Assembly: GCA_031360915.1 (NCBI GenBank)
Contig: JANMCE010000452.1
Location: 1-20,046 of the forward strand
Length of the DNA: 20,046 nucleotides
Origin: JANMCE01 sp031360915
GTDB taxonomy: Bacteria; Actinomycetota; Acidimicrobiia; Acidimicrobiales; Ilumatobacteraceae
Reading direction: 5' to 3'
In this document: piece after piece, positions 7,951 to 16,110 of the stretch
Layout of the letters: every line of letters begins with the position of its first letter
Numbering within the stretch: position 1 is the first letter of the stretch
Notes under the pieces: generated by a model
Seen by the model: only the letters and a program-made list of their open reading frames with translations
What the model was told of the DNA's origin: nothing
Database searches by the model: none
Translations under genes and position numbers: made by a program

Positions 7951-8910
7951 ATGGAATTCGATAACAACGCCCAGCTTGATGCCTCGCAGGTCGATGACAT
8001 GCGATCAAGTGGCGGCGCCAGCTACAGCGGCGCCAGCACGGGTGGTATGGGTGGCGGCGGTGGCGGTGGTATGGGCCTTCCCCGCGTTGGTGGCGGGCTC
8101 GGCCTGTTACTCACGATCGGCATTCTTTTATTCAAGGTGTTCGCGGGTGGCGGTGGCGCAACGTCAGGTTTGCAGCAGCTTCCTTCCTCGCCGGGCGGTG
8201 GCCAGATTCAGGCGCCGGCTGGTGACAACTCCAAGCTCTCCGAGACGTGCAAGACCGGTGCCGATGCCAACACCAAGCAGGACTGCGCATTGCTCGCCTC
8301 GATCAATTCGGTGCAGAAGTTCTGGACCGCTGAGTTCCCCCGCCAGAACCTGCAGTACCAGCCGGCTAAGACCCGCTTCTTTCGTGACCAGGTGTCCACT
8401 GGTTGCGGTCCGGCCGAATCCGCGATGGGTCCGTTCTATTGCCCAGCGGATCAGTATGTGTACCTCGACCTTGGTTTCTTCGATGAGTTCAAGACGAAGT
8501 TCGGCGCGTCGGCCGGAACCTTTGCCCAGGCCTACGTTCTGGCTCATGAGTATGGCCATCACGTGCAAGACCTGCTCGGCACGTCGGCTCAGGTCGAGCG
8601 CGCCGGCAACAAGACCGGCCCCGAGTCGGCCAGCGTTCGCCTAGAACTGCAGGCCGATTGCTACGCCGGGGTGTGGGCCAACCACGCTGTTGGTGACGGC
8701 TACATCAAGAACCTCACCGACGCCGACATCGCCGACGGAATCGACGCCGCTACCAAGGTTGGTGACGACTACATCCAGAAGAAGTTCCAGGGACGCGTCA
8801 ATCGCGAATCGTGGACGCACGGCTCGTCGGCCCAACGTGTGAACTGGTTCCAGAACGGCCTGACCCGCGGCAACATGAACGACTGTGACACGTTTAGCGG
8901 CGGTATCTGA
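7951..8910 (+). CDS. Neutral zinc metallopeptidase (YpfJ/KPN_02809 family)
   Basis: This 319-residue protein is a membrane-anchored, putative zinc metallopeptidase of the neutral zinc metallopeptidase family. The N-terminus MEFDNNAQLDASQVDDMR is followed by a Gly/Ser-rich linker (20-50) and one membrane helix (about 50-65). A secreted domain follows. The zinc motif is HEYGHH at 199-204 and a downstream acidic ligand region, LELQADCYAG, lies at 231-240. Cys100, Cys112, Cys152 and Cys164 are available for extracytoplasmic disulfides. The start is supported by the Shine-Dalgarno site and by the conserved first residues. Length is normal. Proteolytic activity is presumed from the motif; the physiological substrate is unknown. 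Its stop lies 1 bp from the convergent gatD stop. Confidence 0.9.
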   Translation: MEFDNNAQLDASQVDDMRSSGGASYSGASTGGMGGGGGGGMGLPRVGGGLGLLLTIGILLFKVFAGGGGATSGLQQLPSSPGGGQIQAPAGDNSKLSETCKTGADANTKQDCALLASINSVQKFWTAEFPRQNLQYQPAKTRFFRDQVSTGCGPAESAMGPFYCPADQYVYLDLGFFDEFKTKFGASAGTFAQAYVLAHEYGHHVQDLLGTSAQVERAGNKTGPESASVRLELQADCYAGVWANHAVGDGYIKNLTDADIADGIDAATKVGDDYIQKKFQGRVNRESWTHGSSAQRVNWFQNGLTRGNMNDCDTFSGGI

Positions 8911-8911
8911 C

Positions 8912-9625
8912 CTACCGCCGTACTGCGCTCAGGCGCTCCGTACGTAACGCATCGACAAGGGGCTCCTCCATCGGGGGGAGCCCTTTTCCGATGGCCCACT
9001 CGAGCAAGAGGTCGGCCATGGCCGGATTGCGTACCAGTGCGGGGCCGTGCATGTAGGTGGCCAGCGTGTGGCCTTGCACGGCGCCCTCGGTACCGTCGTC
9101 GACGCCGTTGCCGATGCCGGCGACCAGGCGGCCGAGCGGTTTCAGGCCGACGCCAAGACGACTGCGTCCGCCGTGGTTCTCGTAGCCGGTCATGGTCGGC
9201 AGATCGACACCGATGGCTTCGGTCAACAACTCACCCACGGCTCGCGGGCTGCCGGGTGTGGTGACGATGTCGAGCAGGCCAAGGCCGTCAACGATGCGCC
9301 CATCAGCCGGGAACGATCTGCCCAGAATCTGCATGCCCGCGCACACCGCGAAGATCACGGCATCCCGGGCGTGAGCGCGGGCTAAACCGCCATCGGCACG
9401 GAGCAGTTCGCAGCCGGTGGTTTGCGCAATGTCTTCACCGCCACCGAGCAGGTAGATGTCGGCCTGATCCGGCACCGCCATGCCGGGGTCGATGATGAGA
9501 ATTTCGGCGTCGATGTTTCGGGCTTTGGCTCGGTGGGCCAGCACGCTGGCGTTGCCGCGGTCACCGTACAGACCGAGCACGGTCGGATAGAGCAATGCGA
9601 TAGAGAGGCGATCACCACTCGACAT
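8912..9625 (-). CDS. gatD: Lipid II isoglutaminyl synthase, glutamine amidotransferase subunit GatD
   Basis: This 237-residue class I glutamine amidotransferase (CobB/CobQ-like) works with MurT to amidate the alpha-carboxyl of D-Glu in the lipid II stem peptide, supplying ammonia from glutamine. Visible features are YPTVLGLYGDRGN (13-25), LLGGGEDIAQT (59-69), the nucleophile Cys95 in AVCAGMQILG, and catalytic His193 in YMHGPALVRNP, matching the Cys/His arrangement of known GatD proteins. ATG 9625 overlaps the murT end by 14 bp, so the two are co-translated. A cobyric acid synthase role is excluded by the small size and the MurT partner. Confidence 0.92.
   Translation of the reverse strand: MSSGDRLSIALLYPTVLGLYGDRGNASVLAHRAKARNIDAEILIIDPGMAVPDQADIYLLGGGEDIAQTTGCELLRADGGLARAHARDAVIFAVCAGMQILGRSFPADGRIVDGLGLLDIVTTPGSPRAVGELLTEAIGVDLPTMTGYENHGGRSRLGVGLKPLGRLVAGIGNGVDDGTEGAVQGHTLATYMHGPALVRNPAMADLLLEWAIGKGLPPMEEPLVDALRTERLSAVRR
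8957..8987 (+). terminator. Probable rho-independent terminator for the metallopeptidase transcript
   Basis: The left arm AAGGGGCTCC (8957-8966) and right arm GGAGCCCTTT (8977-8986) pair over 10 bp with one G-U, and are followed by a TTTT run (8984-8987). It lies 46 bp beyond the metallopeptidase stop, inside the 3' coding end of gatD on the other strand. Seen directly; function inferred. Confidence 0.55.
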
Positions 9626-10859
9626 GGAGCTCCTTCAAGACATCGTGGAATGCAGTGTAGGTGGCGAGCAGTTCCACGGGACCGGGTGGGAGATTCTTGA
9701 TAGCGGCCAGCGCCGAAGCCGAAACGGTGTGCTCCACGTTGGCGAGCTGCAGGCGATACGCGAGGTCTAAGCGGCGGTCTCCGCTGGCGATGACGGCGCG
9801 CCCGGCCGCTTGTTCGAACGGCACATCCCACAGCCATGACGTGTCCTGACCGTCGGCAAGGCGAGCGTTCAACACGAACACCACCGACGCTGTCTCGTGC
9901 GAGAGCAGGTGCAGCATCTCGGTCCACGACGCCGGGTTCTTGGCGAGGAACAAGCGTACCGGGCGGCCATCGACATCGGCGGTGACGTAGCGCCCTGATA
10001 CATCAACGACCTTCTCAATCGGCCCGACTGCGGTTGCTGCATCGATGCCGCGCTCGGCGGCGACAGCCAGGGCCATGAGCGCGTTCGAGCGATTGAAATC
10101 TCCGGGCAAGCTCAGGGTGAACGGTGTGTGGCCGGTGGGTCCGTTCGCTCCGGTTGCATCGAGTGTCCACGCGGGTGTCGGTCGGTTGAGACCACACTCG
10201 CAGGTCCATGTTCCGTCGGTGCTCATGGCGCGGACTCGGGAACAGTTTGGGCAGAGCGCGGCGTCTTCTTTCCATCGATAGCCAGCCGACACCCACACCA
10301 CGTTGGCGTAACCACCTACGGCCCACACCAGTAGTGGGTCATCGGCGTTGGCGATGACGGTGAGCTTCCAATCGACACGACGCAAGAGTGCTCGCCAGAG
10401 TTCCGCCACGCGACGGATCTCGGTAATGCGATCAAGCTGGTCCCGGCTCAGATTGAGGAGCACAAGAATGCTGGCCCTGGTGGATTCGACAACCCGGGGA
10501 ACGTAGAGCTCGTCCACCTCGAAGACGAGTTCTTGCGCGCTCTGGTCGGCGGCGGCCTCGATAAGGCCCGGCGGCATGTTCGCGCCCCGATTGCTTGCAG
10601 TGCGACGGGTAGAACCCAACGCCTCACGGACCAGGCGGGTGGTGGTTGACTTGCCGTTCGTCCCCGTGATGACGGTCACCGGGCGTGTGCCGACAAGGCT
10701 CTTGAGTGCGCCAGGATCGAGCTTGAGCGTGATGTTCCCGCCAATTACGGTGCCGTGACCCCGCCCCAGCATCTGGCTGGTACGACTTGCGAGCTTGCCG
10801 ACGGCGACCGCTGCCAGGGTGCGCAACGGCGGCCGTAGCGTCCCAGAAGTCATACCCAT
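9612..10859 (-). CDS. murT: Lipid II isoglutaminyl synthase, Mur-ligase-like subunit MurT
   Basis: This 415-residue Mur ligase homologue activates the D-Glu carboxylate of lipid II with ATP. The P-loop ITGTNGKST lies at 64-72. NRGANMPPG and VFEVDEL follow as the next Mur-ligase landmarks. A zinc-ribbon insert, CPNC then CEC within about 20 residues, is characteristic of MurT. PGDFNRSNALMALA (the Mur central-domain helix) and the C-terminal DUF1727 domain with AKNPASWTEML close the protein. Start choice is between ATG 10859 (MGMTSGTLRPPL) and ATG 10853. A longer frame to 10913 adds a basic, unconserved leader. The first gene of the murT-gatD operon, it points to an amidated peptidoglycan as in other actinobacteria. 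Confidence 0.92.
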   Translation of the reverse strand: MGMTSGTLRPPLRTLAAVAVGKLASRTSQMLGRGHGTVIGGNITLKLDPGALKSLVGTRPVTVITGTNGKSTTTRLVREALGSTRRTASNRGANMPPGLIEAAADQSAQELVFEVDELYVPRVVESTRASILVLLNLSRDQLDRITEIRRVAELWRALLRRVDWKLTVIANADDPLLVWAVGGYANVVWVSAGYRWKEDAALCPNCSRVRAMSTDGTWTCECGLNRPTPAWTLDATGANGPTGHTPFTLSLPGDFNRSNALMALAVAAERGIDAATAVGPIEKVVDVSGRYVTADVDGRPVRLFLAKNPASWTEMLHLLSHETASVVFVLNARLADGQDTSWLWDVPFEQAAGRAVIASGDRRLDLAYRLQLANVEHTVSASALAAIKNLPPGPVELLATYTAFHDVLKELHVEW

Positions 10860-11052
10860 GACGCTACCCGCCCGGCATCGTTCGGCCCTGGTGCCTTTCG
10901 GCTTGTCCCCCAACTTGAGGTGTTTCGCCTCCCAACCCGGCGCTCGAACTGCCGGTACGGCCTCACAAGACGCGAGTTGGGAGAATACCTTGGTCGAGTT
11001 GGAGGGTGAAGTGGGTCGGAGCTTTGGCCCAGCCTCGGCTAGACATATCGCT

Positions 11053-12012
11053 ATGACGGTTCTGGCGGAGTTGACTCGTTCGGGTGTGGTGGAGAGTCGC
11101 CATCACGGTTCGTTGGTTGGTCTGTCCGCTGATGGCTTGACGGTATTGTCAATCGGCACGCCCGAGGAGGCTGTGTTTGGGCGCTCGTCGAACAAGCCGC
11201 TGCAGGCCGTCGCCATGCTGACTGCCGGACTGATCCTGCCGCCTGAACTTCTCGTGCTGACGGCGTCGTCCCATTCAGGGGAACGCGATCATGTCGTTGG
11301 TGTGCGGCAGATTCTTGACGGCGCGCTCCTTACGGAGGACGACCTGCGTAACACATCTGATTGGCCGCTGAATGAGGAGTCACGCAACGCTGCCATTCGC
11401 GATGGCGTACCCAAGACGCCGCTGCAGCAAAACTGCTCGGGCAAGCACGCCTCGATGCTGGCGACGTGTCTGATCGCGGACTGGCCGCTTGACGGTTATC
11501 TCGATCCGAACCATCCGTTGCAACGCCACATCACTGCGACGGTTGAACGGTTGACGGGTGAAAGGGTCGCACACATCGGGATTGATGGTTGCGGCGCGCC
11601 GGCGCACGCCACGTCTTTGGTCGGACTCGCCCGAGCGTTTCGAACGTTAGCTCTGGCATCACCTGACACGGCTGAGGGACAGGTGGCTACGGCCATGCGC
11701 CTGCATCCGCATCTGCTCGGAGGTACTGGTCGTGATGTGTCCATTTTCATCGAGGAGATCCCCGGCCTCATCGCGAAAGATGGCGCTGAAGGCGTGTACG
11801 CGGCAGCGACCTCTGATGGTCGAGCGGTGGCCCTCAAAGTGGAAGACGGCGCGTGGCGATCACGGGCCACCATCATCGCAGCCGCACTCCAAGCTCTTGG
11901 CGTAGACATTCGTTGGGCCGCCGAACGTACCCATGAGGTGGCGCTCGGGCATGGTCAACCAGTGGGCGAAATTCGCGCCGTTGGCATTCTGGAAGCTGCT
12001 CGCCGGCTATAA
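11053..12012 (+). CDS. Asparaginase II-like protein (PF06089 type)
   Basis: This 319-residue protein belongs to the family typified by the Rhizobium etli inducible L-asparaginase, unrelated to the classical bacterial enzymes. Family motifs are RHHGS at 16-20, GRSSNKPLQ at 43-51 (containing the Ser-x-x-Lys pair, S45/K48), SSHSGE at 72-77, QNCSGKHASML at 126-136 (a conserved Cys), and GIDGCGAPAH (second conserved Cys). Together these fit an active serine/lysine amidohydrolase producing aspartate and ammonia. ATG 11053 is chosen because conservation begins right after it; the open frame to 10795 would overlap murT and encode an unconserved leader. No strong Shine-Dalgarno sequence is seen. It diverges from murT across about 190 bp. 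Confidence 0.85.
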   Translation: MTVLAELTRSGVVESRHHGSLVGLSADGLTVLSIGTPEEAVFGRSSNKPLQAVAMLTAGLILPPELLVLTASSHSGERDHVVGVRQILDGALLTEDDLRNTSDWPLNEESRNAAIRDGVPKTPLQQNCSGKHASMLATCLIADWPLDGYLDPNHPLQRHITATVERLTGERVAHIGIDGCGAPAHATSLVGLARAFRTLALASPDTAEGQVATAMRLHPHLLGGTGRDVSIFIEEIPGLIAKDGAEGVYAAATSDGRAVALKVEDGAWRSRATIIAAALQALGVDIRWAAERTHEVALGHGQPVGEIRAVGILEAARRL

Positions 12013-12068
12013 CACCTCGGAGGTGTGAGTTTTCGGGCTGGGGTCGGCGAACCTGACACGATGGGGAT

Positions 12069-12554
12069 ATGTCCGTGCCGCTCCATCCAAATGTCGAACC
12101 CTTTGCCTTCCTGCTCGGGACGTGGACCGGTGAGGGCTCGGGCGAGTACCCGACCATCGAACCGTTCGACTATCTCGAGACGATCACGTTCGGTCATGTC
12201 GGCAAGCCGTTCATGGCCTACAGCCAAAAGACCACGGCGAAGCATGACGGCCGTCCGCTTCACGCCGAGGTCGGCTACTGGCGGTTTCCCTCCCTCGAAC
12301 GGACGGAGTTTGTCGTTGCTCACCCAACCGGCATCGTGGAGGTGGAGGAAGGCAAGTTCGTCGCTTCAGGCGAAGGCGGACGTTTCTATCTGCATACCAC
12401 CACTATCGGTCGCACGGAGTCATCCAAGGAAGTCACTGCGCTCGCTCGGGTCTTTGATGTCGAAGGTGATTCGATGCACTACTCGGTGACCATGGCGGCG
12501 GTGGGTCGCACCATCCAACACCACTTGTCGGCCACGTTGCAGCGGGTGTCGTAA
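12069..12554 (+). CDS. Nitrobindin-like heme-binding beta-barrel protein (THAP4 C-terminal-like)
   Basis: This 161-residue protein is a ten-stranded FABP-like barrel of the nitrobindin family. Members bind ferric heme through a C-terminal His and isomerise peroxynitrite to nitrate. The signature GTWTGEGSGEYP is at 17-28. The C-terminal QHHLSATLQR (150-159) carries H151/H152, one of which should be the proximal heme ligand. Length matches the family. The ATG is 57 bp after the asparaginase stop, and the TAA at 12552-12554 is followed directly by the next ATG. All three genes may be one transcript. Function is known for homologues; heme binding here is inferred from the conserved motif and His. 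Confidence 0.88.
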   Translation: MSVPLHPNVEPFAFLLGTWTGEGSGEYPTIEPFDYLETITFGHVGKPFMAYSQKTTAKHDGRPLHAEVGYWRFPSLERTEFVVAHPTGIVEVEEGKFVASGEGGRFYLHTTTIGRTESSKEVTALARVFDVEGDSMHYSVTMAAVGRTIQHHLSATLQRVS

Positions 12555-13796
12555 ATGGAACTGCAGAACTGGGCGGGCAATCAAACCTTCCGACCCGAAC
12601 GGTTCTTTGCTCCGACCTCAGTGGAGGAGGTGCAGCAGATCGTTCGCTCGTCGAGTGCGGTTCGTGTGCTCGGCAGCCGTCACTCGTTCAACAACATCGC
12701 CGATAGCCGGGATGTGATGATTTCGATGGCCGACATACCAGGCCAGTTTCAGCTCGATCCCGTCGGCCTCACCGTGACGGTTCCGGCAGGAGCAACCTAC
12801 GGCGAGGTCGGCAAATACTTGCAAACGCAACAATATGCGTTGCACAACACCGCCTCACTTCCGCACATCTCCGTTGCCGGTGCAATAGCAACCGCAACGC
12901 ACGGATCCGGATCCCCAAACGGCAACCTGGCCTCGGCCGTGGTCGGGCTCGAGTTCGTGACGGCGGACGGAGCGTTGCTGTCTTTGCAGCCCGATGACCC
13001 TCGCTTTGCAGGAGTGGTGGTGGGTCTTGGGGCGTTCGGCGCGGTAACGAAGGTGACACTGCAGATTCAGCCGACCTACGACATCCGCCAGACGGTGTAC
13101 GAACACCTGCCGTTCGCCACACTCGCGGCGGAGTTCGATCAGATCATGGACGCGGCCTACAGCGTCAGCCTCTTCACAAAATGGCGGGGTGACAACGTCG
13201 ATCAGGCATGGGTGAAGTGCCGTGACGAATCGGTGGCCGATCACTTCTTCGGCGCCGCCCCCGCCTCGGTGGGCCGTCACCCCCTCGCTGGCGTGAGCGG
13301 CGACACGTGTACCGAGCAACATGGCGTGTCTGGTCCATGGATTGATCGACTGCCGCACTTCCGCATGGAGTTCCAGCCGAGTAGTGGTGAGGAGATTCAA
13401 AGCGAGTACCTCATGCCACGGCATCACGCGGTTGCAGCCATCGAAGCGATGCGATCCGTTGGTGAGCGGATCGCGCCGCTGCTGATGGCTTCGGAGATCC
13501 GAACCGTTGCCGCCGACGACCTGTGGTTGAGTTCGAGCTATCAGCAGGAGACTGTCGCGTTTCACTTCACCTGGAAGCGCGATTGGGCTGGGCTCGTTCA
13601 TATCTTGCCCGTCGTGGAAGCCGTGCTAGACCCCTTCGACCCCCGCCCGCATTGGGGCAAAACCTTCACCACGTCGCCTGCTCGTCTTGCGACGATGTAT
13701 CCGCGCCTCGACGACTTTCGTGTGTTGGTTCGCGAGTTCGACCCAGGCGGTAAGTTCCGCAACGACTTCATTGATACAAACCTGTTCAGTGCCTAG
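12555..13796 (+). CDS. Alditol/xylitol oxidase-like FAD flavoprotein
   Basis: This 413-residue protein belongs to the vanillyl-alcohol-oxidase fold group close to alditol oxidase (AldO) and sugar-lactone oxidases. The FAD domain starts with NWAGNQTFRPERFFAPTS, then RVLGSRHSFNNIA (37-49), where His43 corresponds to the His that covalently binds FAD in AldO. VAGAIATATHGSG (about 107-119) is the second FAD-binding loop. The C-terminal cap contains the hallmark RPHWGKTF and ends DFRVLVREFDPGGKFRNDF. AldO oxidises the terminal hydroxyl of xylitol or sorbitol with O2, giving aldose and H2O2; the substrate here is not certain. Length is nearly that of AldO. ATG follows the preceding stop with no gap, implying translational coupling to the nitrobindin-like gene. 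Confidence 0.88.
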   Translation: MELQNWAGNQTFRPERFFAPTSVEEVQQIVRSSSAVRVLGSRHSFNNIADSRDVMISMADIPGQFQLDPVGLTVTVPAGATYGEVGKYLQTQQYALHNTASLPHISVAGAIATATHGSGSPNGNLASAVVGLEFVTADGALLSLQPDDPRFAGVVVGLGAFGAVTKVTLQIQPTYDIRQTVYEHLPFATLAAEFDQIMDAAYSVSLFTKWRGDNVDQAWVKCRDESVADHFFGAAPASVGRHPLAGVSGDTCTEQHGVSGPWIDRLPHFRMEFQPSSGEEIQSEYLMPRHHAVAAIEAMRSVGERIAPLLMASEIRTVAADDLWLSSSYQQETVAFHFTWKRDWAGLVHILPVVEAVLDPFDPRPHWGKTFTTSPARLATMYPRLDDFRVLVREFDPGGKFRNDFIDTNLFSA

Positions 13797-13812
13797 GGCT
13801 ACGCTCACCGTC

Positions 13813-13908
13813 GGAGGTGTCCGGGTACCTGGTGGGCTCCGCCGCCTTCAAAGCGGTTGGGAAGGGCGAACCCCTTCCGGCGGGTTCGATTCCCGTCCAC
13901 CTCCGCCA
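13813..13908 (+). tRNA. selC: tRNA-Sec (anticodon UCA), selenocysteine
   Basis: This is a 96-nt tRNA with the long variable arm of selenocysteine tRNA. The anticodon loop CTTCAAA has TCA at 13848-13850. The variable-arm stem GGAAGGG (13860-13866) pairs with CCCTTCC (13872-13878). The T arm is GCGGG-TTCGATT-CCCGT, with the outer G-U pair also seen in E. coli selC, and G plus an encoded CCA close the 3' end. In my hand fold the acceptor stem pairs over 7 bp, with U-C at the eighth position. It decodes UGA with SelB and a SECIS. No selA, selB or selD is in the window. Its 3' end acts as the attachment site for the downstream repeats. Confidence 0.95.
13882..13907 (+). repeat. Attachment-site core, copy 1 (inside tRNA-Sec 3' end)
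   Basis: These 26 bp, from the T stem to the second base of the CCA, are repeated identically at 16158-16183. Their first 19 bp recur at 18800-18818. A tRNA 3' end repeated downstream is the standard trace of tyrosine-recombinase integration. Confidence 0.85.
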
Positions 13909-13943
13909 TAAATGCCCTGGTCAGGACATATTTTAACACTGTC

Positions 13944-13967
13944 GTGGTCACGCCGTGGTCACAGAAT
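13944..13967 (+). repeat. Element left-end block, copy 1 (GTGGTCAC pair)
   Basis: GTGGTCAC-gcc-GTGGTCAC followed by AGAAT begins exactly 36 nt after the end of core copy 1. The same block recurs at 16220-16243, again 36 nt after core copy 2. Paired direct octamers next to an att core resemble arm-type integrase binding sites (inference). Confidence 0.75.
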
Positions 13968-14199
13968 CTTTTCGAAGTCGCGGGCGGCAGTGCGATTGCG
14001 TGTTGTGTGACGACGGCCTTTGCATCGACTCAGCGCTGTGTCGATGACAGCGGCCTTCGCTCGTTTGTCCAGCTCAGGCGGGTGTTTAGCTGCCTGGGTC
14101 GGCTCGGGTCATCGACGGATGGGCCGAGCGTCCGCGAGTCCGTCCGCACTTGTTGGGACGGCCCGTTCGCGTTGTAGGCGGGAAGGATTCCCGTCCGCC

Positions 14200-14346
14200 C
14201 TACTTGCGGACGGTGTCGACGATCTTGTGTAATGACGACGAACGATGTCCGGCGCACCCATCGCAGTCGTGGGCGGTGTTGAATCGGTGCCATGTCGCGA
14301 ACATCGACGGCGGTCGACCCGCCGGACAGATCGTGCACGTCCACAC
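14200..14346 (-). CDS. Possible small zinc-ribbon protein, 48 residues
   Basis: This is a GTG-started frame of 48 codons with CTIC at 4-7 and CDGC at 28-31, a C-x2-C / C-x2-C spacing typical of small zinc ribbons, plus His20, His26 and His34. Third-position GC is high by eye, as expected for real genes here. The frame ends SLHKIVDTVRK. No Shine-Dalgarno site is seen, and an in-frame TAG lies three codons upstream of the GTG. I do not recognise a family. It could equally be the C-terminal remnant of a larger gene, in keeping with the fragments elsewhere in the region. Confidence 0.3.
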   Translation of the reverse strand: MWTCTICPAGRPPSMFATWHRFNTAHDCDGCAGHRSSSLHKIVDTVRK

Positions 14347-14660
14347 CCGTTGCTACTCGGGCTCAACTGGTTACGCCTGGGCGGCAAGATCGTCACCGTT
14401 GATCCGAGCGACAGCAAGCCGTCGAACGTGTGCCTCGCCGGTTGGGACGCCCACAGTGTGGCCGATGCCTGCTCGTCTCTCGAGAGCGCAACCCGCTCTC
14501 TGCCGTGTCGCGGCGTGGTAGGCGTGGAGGCCAACAGGCGCCCCGGTGTCCAATTGCTGCAACTCTCGGTCGAGGAGTGTTGCGCTGATCGGTCTAGAGG
14601 TTCTGCACATCACGGTCTAGGTGGTCTGCAAACATCGGCTCAGCGGTTAGGGTTGGTTCG

Positions 14661-15938
14661 ATGGATACCATCGAGGTGCTTGGGCAGGCATATCGGCCAC
14701 GAGTGATCGACGCCGGGCTGCGCCGTGCGCTGGGTGCCGCAGGTGCCGTGGTCGTCGAGGGGGCGAGGGCCAGCGGCAAGACGATGACAGCGCTGCACGC
14801 TGCGGGCTCATACGCGTTCATTGACGACCCAGCGACTCAACGCATCCTGGAGATCGCACCTCGATCGCTGCTTGAGGGGGATGCTCCGCGGTTGCTCGAC
14901 GAGTGGCAAGTTGCGCCTGAACTCTGGAATCAGGTGCGACGCGCGGTCGACGGGACAACGGCACCGGGGCGGTTCATCCTCACGGGGTCGGCCGTACCGA
15001 CCGATGACATCGTCCGTCACACCGGCGCGGGGCGCTTTCTCAGACTTCGCCAGCGGACGATGACCTGGGGGGAGAAGCTCGACATCACTGGGCCTCGCGT
15101 GAGTATCGGAGGGCTGTTCCTCGGGGAGCGACCGGTTGCGAACATGCGAGCGGGCATGGAACTTGGCGAGGTCATTGACAACATTCTCCGACCAGGCTTT
15201 CCCGCTATGACGGCGCTCGGGCTCGAACAGTCCGCCGATCGACTGAGGGCCTACATCGACGAGGTCGCCCGCACCGACATCCGTCGACTGGCAGACGTCC
15301 GCCACGAACCGAACGTGATCAAACAACTCATCTCCGGATTGGCACGGTCGGTCGCCTCCGACGTGACCTACAAGACCCTCGCCGCCGACGTCGCGACGGT
15401 AGCTCCAACGATCAACGTCGAAACGATCAGCAGCTACGTCGGGCTCCTCGAGCGGCTCTTCATTGTCGAACCGCAGCGCCCCTGGACGCCGAACCTACGA
15501 TCCCGCGCCCGCCTTCGCACGTCACCGAAGCTGCACCTGGTCGACGCCTCGCTCGCTGCAGCGGCGCTGGGCGCTGGGTCCAAGCGGTTGTTCAGCGACC
15601 TCGAAACTGTCGGCGTGCTTTTCGAGAGTGCGGTAGTTCACGATCTGATGGTGCTCGCCTCGGCCATCGATGGTGAGGTCCGCCACTACCGGGACTCGAA
15701 TGGTAAGGAAATCGACGCCATCATCACGCTCCCCGATGGTCGTTGGGGAGCAGTCGAGGTCAAACTCGGAGGAGCGCAGATGCTTGCGGGCATCCAGTCG
15801 CTGCGCGCCGCCATCGATCAGATCGACACCGACACCGTGGGGCAGCCCGCGTTCCGTCTTGTGGTCACTGGTACCGGCCCGATCCTGACAGCAGACGACA
15901 GCACGATCATTAGCCCACTCAGCGCGCTCGTGCCCTGA
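14661..15938 (+). CDS. AAA ATPase with DUF4143 C-terminal domain
   Basis: This 425-residue protein has the two-part AAA_14/DUF4143 layout. Walker A is EGARASGKT at 33-41 and a Walker B-like strand APRLLDEWQ lies at 75-83. A sensor-like RFILTGSAVP follows at about 103-112. The DUF4143 half includes RTDIRRLADVRH and NVETISSYVGLLERLFIVE. The C-terminus has GKEIDAIITLPDGRWGAVEVK, a D...E-x-K pattern like the PD-(D/E)xK nuclease fold, which is common in this family. Cellular function is poorly defined; members are spread by horizontal transfer and are often found in genomic islands. It stands alone as the only clear cargo of element 1. The ATG is placed just before conserved sequence with almost no leader. 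Confidence 0.85.
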   Translation: MDTIEVLGQAYRPRVIDAGLRRALGAAGAVVVEGARASGKTMTALHAAGSYAFIDDPATQRILEIAPRSLLEGDAPRLLDEWQVAPELWNQVRRAVDGTTAPGRFILTGSAVPTDDIVRHTGAGRFLRLRQRTMTWGEKLDITGPRVSIGGLFLGERPVANMRAGMELGEVIDNILRPGFPAMTALGLEQSADRLRAYIDEVARTDIRRLADVRHEPNVIKQLISGLARSVASDVTYKTLAADVATVAPTINVETISSYVGLLERLFIVEPQRPWTPNLRSRARLRTSPKLHLVDASLAAAALGAGSKRLFSDLETVGVLFESAVVHDLMVLASAIDGEVRHYRDSNGKEIDAIITLPDGRWGAVEVKLGGAQMLAGIQSLRAAIDQIDTDTVGQPAFRLVVTGTGPILTADDSTIISPLSALVP

Positions 15939-16110
15939 GCCAGCGAACCCGCATCCTCCGATGCGCTCCCGCTCACGACGTGACGTTTTCGCGAGACAAG
16001 AAACGCGAAACACCACTACGCGAAGTCGCGCACTGCCGTGATCAAATGTTGCGGTACTACCCACGAGACGGCACGCGACAGCACGAACGAACCCTATTTG
16101 CCCAGCTCAG
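15939..16110. other. Spacer between the ATPase and the element 1 right end
   Basis: No gene is recognised. A palindromic stretch, GTTTTCGCG (15985-15993) against CGCGAAAC (16004-16011), may form a hairpin with one bulge shortly after the ATPase stop. It lacks a T-run, so a terminator role is uncertain. Confidence 0.4.

Larger units (their letters stand above)
13909..14660. other. Gene-poor left part of element 1
   Basis: This stretch holds the left-end repeat (13944-13967), a perfect hairpin CCGTCCGC-7 nt-GCGGACGG at 14191-14213, and a possible 48-codon zinc-ribbon ORF on the minus strand. Other open frames here, including an 80-codon minus frame at 14371-14613, match nothing I recognise. 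TAGGGT at 14648-14653, just ahead of the ATPase start, could be the -10 of a nearly leaderless transcript. Confidence 0.5.

Noticed and set aside
10795..11052. Long N-terminal extension of the asparaginase-like gene
   Set aside because: It overlaps murT antisense and encodes unconserved sequence; family similarity starts at the ATG at 11053.
14245..14706. Plus-strand 153-codon ORF upstream of the ATPase
   Set aside because: Composition is irregular, it overlaps the ATPase start in another frame, and no family features are seen.
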